Shown: in pieces, positions 56,337-64,000 of the stretch | Numbering within the stretch: the first letter of the stretch is position 1 | Layout of the letters: each line of letters begins with the position of its first letter | Program-made: the position numbers and the translations under genes | NCBI GenBank assembly: GCA_023052935.1 | Contig: CM041297.1 | Location: 94,944,484-95,008,483, forward strand | Length of the DNA: 64,000 nucleotides | Source of the DNA: Piezodorus guildinii | Lineage: Eukaryota; Arthropoda; Insecta; Hemiptera; Pentatomidae | Direction: 5' to 3' | Notes under the pieces: generated by a model | Seen by the model: only the letters and a program-made list of their open reading frames with translations | Told to the model about the DNA's origin: nothing | Database searches by the model: none

Positions 56337-56418
56337 TTACCTTCACTTACCTATAAATGAGAAAGTTTTGCGATATTGAAAATTTTCGGATTATAGTTTT
56401 TAACGGAAATACTAAAAA
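56337..56418 (+). mobile_element. Rep-A hairpin-end fragment
   Basis: CCTTCACTTACCTATAAATGAG, AAGTTTTGCGATATTGAAAAT and TTTTTAACGGAAATAC match the first 80 bp of Rep-A, with the second hairpin arm partly lost. Confidence 0.5.
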
Positions 56419-56696
56419 TTAAATATTATTAGATCCCCCACCACTGCCTAATGTTCTAATCAATGAATATATGGCTAAAAAGTGAGAGATTTCTCTGAAG
56501 TTAAGCCAATGTCTTGAACGGATTTTTACCAAGGAATGAAGCCTGCCTGAGTTTATTAGAATGTAATAGTTTATAATGGACCGCGTTTTGAAAAGAAATA
56601 TTACTTCGGATTTGTTTCGGATGATTTTTAATTTCCTCAGTAAGCAGTATCTTTTAATTTTTTTTTTAAGTCCTGTTAGAAACGGTTAACCATAGT

Positions 56697-56870
56697 TTTT
56701 GCCTTTATTACCTATAAATTAAATATATAGTAAGTTGTATTGCGATCGTGAAAATTTTCAAATACGAGGTTACATCAGAGATAGTAATACGAGTCTTAGA
56801 GTATCTCTTGTGCAGTAAGGAGCTTAGTCATTTATTTGTGTGGTGTGTTATATTACAATAGAACATCTTA
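56697..56870 (+). mobile_element. Rep-A copy A13, first part
   Basis: TTTATTACCTATAAATTAAA, TATATAGTAAGTTGTATTGC and GATCGTGAAAATTTTCAAAT match the hairpin-proximal part. It resumes at 58022 beyond a LINE ORF1 insertion. Confidence 0.5.
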
Positions 56871-57132
56871 AAACTTTTATACTGAAATTTTTCATATACA
56901 CTATCACCAACAGATAACTATATAGTGTACTATAGTTACTGATTTAAATAGAAGAATTAAAATAATATACATAAAAAGTTAAAACTATATATAGTCAGTG
57001 CCCCTGTGTAGTGGTGGTGGGGATAGTCTGCTTAAGAAGCCTAATCCTACTTGCCGCAATTAGACAAGCAGTGTTATTGTTCCAGGATTATTATTTTGTT
57101 TTCTGTTCTAAAATAATTTAAAACATTTAATA

Positions 57133-57870
57133 ATGGTGAATTGCAAGGTATGTGGTAAAACAGTGGACAGAGTTGAAAAAATGAAACTGTGCTGCCCCAA
57201 ATGTCTAAATATTTACCATAAAAAATGTGTCAAAATAGAAATGACGAATCCCGAGTCCCACAAAAACTGGCATTGTATGGACTGTGAATTCTCTTCACGA
57301 ACATCTCCAGCCAATGAGCCTGGCACTATGATAAATTTGTTGATGGCGCTTACCGAGGAGGTTAAAGAGATGAAGGCCCAGCTCCGAGGGATCGACGAGC
57401 TAAAAGAGATAAAACAAACTCTCGAAAAACAATCTCAACTCTCGTTCAAAAATATGGAGAGGTTACAAAAAATTGAGAATCTCCTCTGGGGTAGCCCTGG
57501 GCGTGAAGCTGGGCCCGGAAAATCTGGACCACGCCGTACGCCTCAGGGCTAAAGAAGCCGGGACCCCGAGGACCATCATCGCTCGCTTCGTTCGTCAAGC
57601 AGTGAAGGATGAAATGGTGCGGCAAAGAAGAGTCAAGAGAGCCTTTTCCACGCGCCACCTAGGCTGGAGGAGAACAAACCGCATCCTGTTTACGTTAACG
57701 AGGCGATGACGCCGGCCAACAGGCACCTATACTGGCTCGCCAGGCAGAAAAAAGTGTCTGCAAAGATGAAATATGTGTGGTTCAGTGGTGGTCGTGTGAA
57801 GTGCCGTAAGGCTGATGGGTGTCCAGCGGTAATAATTAATAGACAGGCCGACTTAGATAACTTAGCCTGA
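57133..57870 (+). pseudogene. LINE ORF1-type protein remnant: PHD finger, coiled coil, FP-type C-terminal domain
   Basis: The first frame (139 codons from ATG 57133) has a complete PHD zinc-finger pattern: C4-x2-C7, C21-x2-C24, H29-x2-C32, W46, C48-x2-C51. A coiled coil of about residues 66-115 follows (LTEEVKEMKAQLRGIDELKE). Then frame changes are needed: near 57490 to VALGVKLGPENLDHAVRLR, TIIARFVRQAVKDEMVRQRR, and near 57660 to KPHPVYVNEAMTPANRHLYW, VWFSGGRVKCRKADGCPAVI, ending TGA at 57868-57870. This PHD, coiled coil and FP-like order is known from ORF1 proteins of insect non-LTR retrotransposons, which bind element RNA. No ORF2 follows; Rep-A resumes about 150 bp downstream. The coiled-coil-to-FP junction looks shortened. 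The shared FP-like fold is not evidence of a virus. Confidence 0.5.
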
Positions 57871-58021
57871 GATTTGTTTTGAACTTACAGACTTATTGTC
57901 AAATGTTTCCTTAAAGAAGACATATTATTTTTGTTTTGGAATAGTTTACTTTTCTATCTACAATATTTTTGTTATACTTTTCTATTTACATTCATAATTC
58001 AGTATTCTAATAATTATTTCC

Positions 58022-58321
58022 TATATCTAAAACCTATAAGAGCTACTCGCACCTTTTTACGTTTTACTCAAAAACGCCAATGACGATTTTGATTAAACTC
58101 GTCACATCGGAGTAAAATTTAATGTGATTTAATATGATATAACTTTCTTCCTGATTCAAATAGAATGACAGAGCTTAAACGGCGATATTTTCTTTAAAGT
58201 ACCTTTAATTTTTTAGATTTAAAGAAATTGACTATTCCATGTTATCGGCATTTTTAAGAAAAGAGTAAGTATACAAGATGGATGCATTTGATAACCAACT
58301 CAGAGATAAAAGAACAAATGT
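58022..58321 (+). mobile_element. Rep-A copy A13, second part
   Basis: AACCTATAAGAGCTACTCGC, CACCTTTTTACGTTTTACTC, GATTAAACTCGTCACATCGG and CGATATTTTCTTTAAAGTACC match the middle of Rep-A. It is interrupted at its right side by the next copy. Confidence 0.5.
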
Positions 58322-58738
58322 ATGTTTATTTTCACTTACCAATTTATGAAATATATAGCAAGGGAAAGTATTGTAAAAATCGTGAAAATTGTTTTTAATT
58401 CCAGTTTTCACCAGAAATACACGTTTTAGGATCCAAATTCGCAAAAAGATTTGGGTATTTATGTGTAGTTAGTGAATATAACGAAAGCTTTTAGAACAAC
58501 GGTTATTTTACAAATATGTATAAGGTAATGGTAAGTCATAAAAAGTAGATAACACAGAATGATTGTTTTAGATAATAATTGATATTGTTAGATTATTTAA
58601 TTTTAAAAACGTGTTTCCATTTAAGCTCAATGTAATTCTTTAATTTTTTTTTTAAACTGTAACTTTATTTAAAAGTTTTTAAATTTATTTGAACAACGGA
58701 GGAAGGGAAAGTCGTGCATTGAGCGCACCAGATTTTTA
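58322..58738 (+). mobile_element. Rep-A copy A14, internally deleted
   Basis: Starts TTATTTTCACTTACCAATTTATG with hairpin arm AATATATAGCAAGGGAAAGT. After about 150 bp it jumps to the 3' third (GTAAGTCATAAAAAGTAGATA, AAGCTCAATGTAATTCTTTA) and ends GGGAAAGTCGTGCATTGAGC, GCACCAGATTTTTA. Confidence 0.5.
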
Positions 58739-58774
58739 TTATGTATGCAGAGCTAAACTATGCTGTATTATCGG

Positions 58775-58925
58775 CCATTAGCTCTTCTGTACTAAGGTCA
58801 GGAGGTCAGATAGAAACAGATTAAACAGAGTTGGAGATAGGTTAGAGCCTTGTGGGAGACCATTCAGCCTTGAATGAACAACTGAGTATCTAGATGATTT
58901 CAGAAGTTGCGGAAGGACGATAATA
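58775..58925 (-). pseudogene. Jockey-type reverse transcriptase fragment
   Basis: The minus strand reads VHSRLNGLPQGSNLSPTLFN, LFLSDLLTLVQK without a stop. 'GlPQGSvLSPtLFNly.sDlp' is RT domain 4 of Jockey-clade LINEs. Only this piece is recognisable; the flanks are frameshifted. Confidence 0.5.
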
Positions 58926-59044
58926 CGGCATTAATTGCTTCATGGCATGGAATCTGTGCTAAGGATTTCCATTATATTAACTCTCTGTTTCAATTTAATT
59001 TTTGTACTTTGCATAATTTATAATTAAGTAATATAAAGAAAAAT
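58926..59044. other. short unassigned spacer
   Basis: AT-rich; nothing recognised. Confidence 0.5.
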
Positions 59045-59150
59045 GCGAAGATTAAAACGCTGAAAATTATTATTCAATTAACCAATATGAAAAGCGATAA
59101 ATTAACACTAGTCAATTCGAAACGCTATATCTCTGACATTTCTTAAATGA
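59045..59150 (+). repeat. Rep-D copy 4
   Basis: AAAACGCTGAAAATTATTATTC, GATAAATTAACAC and CGAAACGCTATATCTCTGAC match the copy at 42705. Confidence 0.5.
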
Positions 59151-59256
59151 TGATTTGATATTCATAAATTAATTACATATCTTGTAAGCAGTTGACCATA
59201 GAAGATTTATTTTAATTTTCATTTTTTTTTTTTCCGCTGTATATGAATCTCGTAAC

Positions 59257-60115
59257 TTTCACTTACCTATATATGGAATATGTAGTAAGGGAAAGTATTG
59301 CGATCGTGAAAATTTTCTAGTTCCAGTTTTCGAAGGAAATACACGTTTTAGGGTCTCCTGAGTCCAAATGACCAAGTCCCACAAAAAAGGTCTGTGGGAG
59401 TGTATGTGTGTGGTAAGTGCAGCACGAAACTGAAAGTCATATTTAAGACGAATTATGCCAGAGATTTTATAACTTTTTCATCAAAATCGGCTAAACAGAA
59501 GAGCCACTTTATACCGTGCATTTTGCTCCTTTTTACGATTTTCTTAAAAACGGCTTAAACGATTTTGATTAAACTCGTTATATTAATGTAAAATTTAATG
59601 GGCTTTAATATCATGTAGGTTTTATTCTGATTGAAATAGTCTGACACGGCTTAAATGCCGATATTTCATCTAAACTACCTTTAATTTTGTACATTCAAAA
59701 AGATTAACCATATCATCTTAATGACATTGATGAAGGACGGCTAAATATACAAGTTGGACGCCTTTGATGAACAACTATTTTTAACGTACTTTTTGGTTTA
59801 CTAATAATAAGAACAGTATCATAGACGTATAATATACCGTTGGAAAAAAAAAGATTTTAGAAAAAATATTATCTGATACACAGACTTGTCAGGTAATGTT
59901 AAGTGACGAATAGGGAATAAACTTATTACTCATTAAGAATTTAATATAGTTATATTATTTAATCTAAATCTTATGTTTCCACCAAAAATGAATTACCGTT
60001 TAATTAAAATGAACTTCAAATATTTTTCAAATTGAAGTATATTTAATAGTTTTTAAATTGATTATAAAAGTCGAGGTAAGTGAAAGTCGTGTGTTGCCCG
60101 CACCAGATGTTTTGG
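59257..60115 (+). mobile_element. Rep-A copy A15, full length
   Basis: Hairpin ACTTTCACTTACCTATATATG-GAATATGTAGTAAGGGAAAGT, GCGATCGTGAAAATTTTC, GTGGGAGTGTATGTGTGTGG, GGGCTTTAATATCATGTAGG. Ends GGTAAGTGAAAGTCGTGTGT, TGCCCGCACCAGATGTTTT. A useful reference copy. Confidence 0.5.
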
Positions 60116-60203
60116 TCTTTGTTTATCGCTGTTCTAAAACTCTATATATTTTTCCCTTCTTAAAAAATAACTGTGTTATAGGCGTATATGTAGAAAATAT
60201 TTC

Positions 60204-60236
<33 letters not shown>

Positions 60237-60329
60237 AATATTATCTAGGTTTACTAATTCTAAAGCTTAGTGTACATTTTTTTCCTCTATCTTCGAAAAT
60301 GAATGAGTTATGTATGTATACCATATAGG
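60116..60329. other. AT-rich sequence with TA and T tracts
   Basis: (TA)n then about 17 T at 60206-60237. Nothing else recognised. Confidence 0.5.
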
Positions 60330-60660
60330 CAAGATTTCATTCATATCTCTCTTCAAAAATAACGAGTTATTGAATTAACACGTTTTTAATCAGTCGCAAT
60401 TTTAAGACTAATCGGCTCATAATATCTTCATTCAGATGTTAGGATTATCATTGATGCCAGTTATATTCGTGCCTAATTTGAAAAAAAAAAAAAAAAAAAA
60501 ATAGTTTCATTAGTTCCGGAGAAAAGCTGCGGTTATTCGAGTTCTACATATTTCGGAACCTATGACCTCAAATTTTAAGGGTGGGAGGTGGGGATTATTT
60601 TATTTGTCTTTGTCTATTACAAGGTTAATTATTGAAAATAATAATTAAAAAAATTAGTGA
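60330..60660 (+). repeat. Rep-C copy 3
   Basis: AACGAGTTATTGAATTAACAC, GATGTTAGGATTATCATTG, an A-run at 60480-60501, GTTCCGGAGAAAAGCTGCGG, CTCAAATTTTAAGGGTGGG and the terminal hairpin TTAATTATTGAAAATAATAATTAA. It is uninterrupted and gives the family's full layout. Confidence 0.5.
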
Positions 60661-60825
60661 AAAAATATACGAACTTCTTGATAATGACATATTAAAATCT
60701 GAAACGGAATAAACAGCAGTCCATCAAATTAGCTTTCCCCCTAACTCCTTGATTAACTATTCCGTTTTTCGATTGTGGTCTCTTCGTTGTAGATTAACAT
60801 TTAATTATCCTACAAGCAGGGGTGG

Positions 60826-60960
60826 CGCGCCCTAACTGCGATGAAATAGCCCTTGCATAACCTTCTGTCCAGCCGATTTTATATCACTTTGCAATATCTA
60901 GGTCATCTAATTCTATCACTTTTTTTTTTTTTGTTTTTAATGACAGTGCCACCCCGAACT
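60826..60960. repeat. possible small hAT-like remnant
   Basis: CAGGGGTGGCGCG and TGCCACCCCGAACTG form facing GGGGTGGC/GCCACCCC arms about 130 bp apart. The arms differ by an indel and no target duplication was found. Confidence 0.5.
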
Positions 60961-60964
60961 GTTG

Positions 60965-61345
60965 GACCATGTTATATGACTATATAATCGTATGCTTTTG
61001 TTTATGCTAATAGCTTTATTTTTGACACGGATATTTCTTTTAGTTGGGGGTCTGTAAGTTATATTGTGTGACACTTTTTTTACATTCTAACTCTGTTGGC
61101 GTTGCTTGGATCGAAAATTTAACGACAGTTTTCCAGCAGAAATTCAGTAGGGAATATTTTTTGTTATGTAACATTTATCGATAACCTTTTATTATAGAAC
61201 CCCGTTTAGGAGCTATATTGGTTCGAATGAAAAAAGTCACGGTTTGTTACATTTGTTTAAGTGTTGGGGCTTTATCGACATGCTTTTTGTCCAAAAAGGT
61301 GAGTTAGTGTTACTCGCATTACAAATTTGAGATTATTTCCGTATA
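60965..61345 (+). repeat. Rep-B copy 2
   Basis: GTTAGGGGTCTG-like start (TTGGGGGTCTGTAAGTTATA), TGCTTGGATCGAAAATTTAA, GTTTAGGAGCTATATTGGTT, CGAATGAAAAAAGTC and GAGATTATTTCCGTATATAAC. Its last parts recur at 62450-62790. Confidence 0.5.
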
Positions 61346-61349
61346 TAAC

Positions 61350-62090
61350 ATCTGTAGCCAAGTGACCAAAAAGTTCAAATACCTAGGAGAGATAATATGC
61401 AACAACGGGGTAGATAAAGCAGGCCTAGATGAAAGATTAGCCAAACTAGAAAGACTGTACTTTGCAACTAGAAGCATGTACAGTAAGAAAAGTTTATCCT
61501 CCAAGGCAAAAATAAGGCACTACTGTACAGTGGTAAGACCAACAATATTGTATGGTATGGAAACAGTTTGCCTTCTGAGTCTTGAGAAATTTCTCAAAAT
61601 TGAGAGAAAAATTCTTAGGAGGATTCATGGATCCAAAATAACACAAGAGGGCTACAGGCTAAAATCGAATGAAGAAATATATGGACATTTGGAAAACCTT
61701 GAAGTAGTCATCGGAACTAGGAGACTAAGGTTTTATGGCCATATGGTAAGAATGGACTATCAGAGGCTGAACAAACAGATTTTTGACAAAGTTCTAGGTT
61801 ATAAGAATATGGGTGGTTATGCAAAGCAAATAAAAGAGGAGCTCGAAAGGTTAAAAATCAAGAAAATAGACTGCTTAGATAGAGAGCTTTTCGGGAAGAT
61901 AATAAAAGAAGTTGGGGTTCTTACAGGAAAAAAAAAAAGAAACAGGGGTGAAAATGGACCAAGGAAGAGCGGGAGGAACAGTCCAGGAAGATGAAAGAAT
62001 ATTGGAGAAAAGGGAAGATGAAAGATGTGAAGAAGACAGAATGATATTCAAGTGGTCCTTGATGGCCAATTCGTGCAGAAAAAAAAAATG
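61350..62090 (+). pseudogene. LINE reverse transcriptase C-terminal fragment
   Basis: An open frame of about 210 codons: KKFKYLGEIICNNGVDKAGL (thumb), VVRPTILYGMETVCLLSLEK, IERKILRRIHGSKITQEGYR, TRRLRFYGHMVRMDYQRLNK, then a basic tail. An A-run at about 61928-61937 marks a frameshift. In the other frame the protein continues WTKEEREEQSRKMKEYWRKG, KMKDVKKTE and TGA, followed soon by an A-run (about 62080), so the true element 3' end is here. The reverse transcriptase catalytic part is missing. The sequence differs from the RTE-type elements at 25 and 34 kb. Confidence 0.5.
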
Positions 62091-62107
62091 TAGCAGGGAC
62101 CTCCTGC

Positions 62108-62374
62108 GGGGTTACCTGTAGCAGGGTGGTTAGCATAATAGCCTCCTATGCCAAAGGTTCCGGGTTAAACCAGCATCTAGCCCTAGGATTTTTTAATGGG
62201 AGTAAGGCCGTCCTTCGTTGAAAGGTGGTCTCGAGCAGGTGCGATTTCAGGTACTCGTTAAAGATCCCTATCCCAAAAAAACCTGGATAGGCAAAATTTA
62301 GGACTCCCACTGTAGCATCGTCCGATTAACCACAGCAGCATAAAGGGACTTTAAACAAATAAATAAAAAAACAA
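62108..62374 (+). mobile_element. SINE-gamma copy 4
   Basis: Head CTGTAGCAGGGTGGTTAGCA, TAATAGCCTCCTATGCC, GGTTCCGGGTTAAACC, body TAGGATTTTTTAATGGGAGT, ACTCCCACTGTAGCATCGTC, tail AAACAAATAAATAAAA. GGACCTCCTGC (62097-62107) and GGACATACTGC (62375-62385) are a decayed target duplication (9 of 11). Inserted directly behind the LINE fragment. Confidence 0.5.
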
Positions 62375-62439
62375 GGACATACTGCTATATTTTTTTAAAT
62401 AAAAAAATTACCTTTTGCATATTTTTTTTTCTGTTGTTC

Positions 62440-62800
62440 AAATCTAAACTATGACGAAGAAGTTTAGAGAAGAATGTTTCTTGTTATACAACATTTGTAG
62501 CTAGGATCTACTGTTTAGGAGCTATTTTGGTTCGAATGAAGAAAGTTACCAAACGTATCTATGTTTTAATGTACATAGAACATTGAAGATAAATAAATAA
62601 ATACACAGAGCAGCAAATGATAGATAGTTTTTATTATCTCAGAAAGAAATATTAAACCATGTTTTTTATACGAGAATGGGAGATTAAGGAGCAAAATACT
62701 AACCCACAAAGATATTCCACCCCAGACGACTTGACAAAACTGTGTTGTAGTTCGCATTAAAATTTTGAAATTATTTCCGTATATAAAATTTGTCACTACT
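62440..62800 (+). repeat. Rep-B copy 3
   Basis: TTGTTATACAACATTTGTAGC, TGTTTAGGAGCTATTTTGGT, TCGAATGAAGAAAGTTACC and GAAATTATTTCCGTATATAAA parallel 61165-61345. The minus-strand open frame here has no recognised features. Confidence 0.5.
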
Positions 62801-63402
62801 TTCATTACAAATGTACATTTACTTTCTATTACAAACTGACTGAAAGCTAATGATATATTCTAAACTTACCTATTACTTAGAACCAAATTATTAAAAACAA
62901 TTACTAGGACGATTGCTATTCAAGTTTTCTAGTAAACCATAAAATCGAACAACTTGACTTTAACCAACATTAATCTGTAAACTCGATTATATTCGAAGTA
63001 TTTCTATTTGGAACACTAAAATCGTTCCAGTATTCCCAGGCTTAGATGTTATCTCTGAGATGGGAATAAACCAATCTGGTTCAGAAGCCGAAATCCCTTA
63101 AAGGAAGAGGTGTCAGAACTGTCCACTAAGTATTGACTGATGGTAGTTTGTATCTATAACAACCACCGGGCCGACACAATCTCGTGCAAATATAACAAAT
63201 ATAATCTACAGTCGATATATTCAGCCACAAAAGTTTATCTTACAGTAATCAACCTACAGCGGTATGACCTGTACAAGTTTCATTTTGTATTCACTCCCCT
63301 TTACGATATCACGCTTTAAATAATGTAGAACTTGGTAATGACCCTTCTTAAAAAATGTATATTAAAAAAAAGGACAATGGTTCAACGATCGAAATTACAA
63401 AA
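62801..63402. other. unassigned sequence
   Basis: Mixed AT-rich; nothing recognised. Confidence 0.5.
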
Positions 63403-63856
63403 AATCTGGTGCGGGCAACACACGACTTTCACTTACCTCCATTTTTAAAACCAATGAAAGAATTTTCAAAAACAGTTGGAGATAAAAATACAAGAAACTA
63501 TTAAGGAATTAATTAAATTGAATTTCTATCGAAACATGTGTTTCATTAAAAAATCTATTATATTATTATCTTAAATAATCAGTAAGTTTTATCTTCTTTT
63601 CATCACTCTCTATTAACTTTTAAAAGCTTGTGTATGAGATGATATTTTTTCTAAAATCTTTAGCATTCCAACGGTATATCATACATGTATATTACTGCTC
63701 TTATGTTCAAAAACGAAAAATTGCATTAAAAAAATATTTTTTCTGTTTTCTCCTTTAGTTGGGTATCGAATTTATTCAATTTATATATTTTTACCAGTTT
63801 TTCATCAGTGTTAACAAGATAATCTAGTTATTATTATTGAATTTACAAAATTAAAA
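63403..63856 (-). mobile_element. Rep-A copy A16, truncated
   Basis: Left limit AAAAATCTGGTGCGGGCAAC, ACGACTTTCACTTACCTCC, then TTTCATCACTCTCTATTAAC and CCAACGGTATATCATACATG, running to GATAATCTAGTTATTATTATTG. The hairpin half is missing. Very close in sequence to copy A10. Confidence 0.5.
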
Positions 63857-64000
63857 GTGTAATCTGAATTAGTTTCATAATTTTTCATTAAGTCTCCTTA
63901 GAGATATTTCTGTGTAAACATTGCGAAAAAATGTTTTTTTGTAAATTCATGCAAACCATATTCTTAGTTTTTGTTTTGATTTAATAACTAAAAAATTACC
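63857..64000. other. unassigned sequence to window end
   Basis: AT-rich; nothing recognised. Confidence 0.5.

Noticed and set aside
57473..57870. Possible baculovirus-derived gene because of the FP-like domain
   Set aside because: The PHD finger, coiled coil and FP-like order is typical of insect LINE ORF1; no other viral sequence is nearby.

Overview
Eukaryotic, AT-rich, repeat-dominated DNA, most likely from an arthropod and probably an insect. The evidence is spliced coding exons with GT-AG introns, several tRNA-derived SINE families, mariner-type DNA transposons, and LINE fragments of RTE, Jockey and I-like type. The species cannot be named from this sequence.

The left third (1-22946) holds the only host protein-coding gene I can support. 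It is the 3' portion of a plus-strand gene for a Ras-superfamily small GTPase of the RERG/Ras-like type. Four exons (92-148, 1102-1178, 14684-14832, 22709-22946) join in frame and end at a TGA at 22944-22946. The P-loop exon lies upstream of the window. Introns of about 1, 13.5 and 7.9 kb are filled with nested transposons.

The right two thirds (22947-64000) look intergenic. They are an almost continuous palimpsest of repeats: (i) an abundant 0.8-0.9 kb family, here called Rep-A, with a hairpin at one end, an internal (GT)n tract and a conserved CACCAGATTTTT at the other end, present as about 17 full or partial copies; (ii) a young 5'-truncated RTE-type LINE with an open 629-codon reverse transcriptase frame and a perfect 15-bp target duplication (33892-35825), plus a mutated second copy (25409-26732); (iii) three tRNA-derived SINE families (alpha, beta, gamma), several with target duplications; (iv) a non-autonomous hAT element inserted in a SINE (28954-30859); (v) three mariner remnants, one beside a Helitron-type helicase fragment and both lodged inside a Rep-A copy; (vi) a LINE ORF1 remnant with PHD finger, coiled coil and FP-type C-terminal domain (57133-57870). 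A tRNA-Gly(GCC)-like gene at 41244-41304 (minus) has lost 9 nt.

The genes do not form an operon or pathway. The relationships that matter are nestings, which give relative ages: Rep-C and then an I-like LINE inside Rep-A at 12.8-14.3 kb; mariner inside Rep-A at 19.6-20.1 kb; Rep-A and a SINE inside hAT inside another SINE at 28.9-31.1 kb; helicase and mariner inside Rep-A at 48.4-49.4 kb. Stretches where I recognise nothing are listed as such. Repeat-family names (Rep-A to Rep-D, LINE-delta, SINE-alpha/beta/gamma) are local labels, not database names. Rep-A '+' means the hairpin end is at the lower coordinate.
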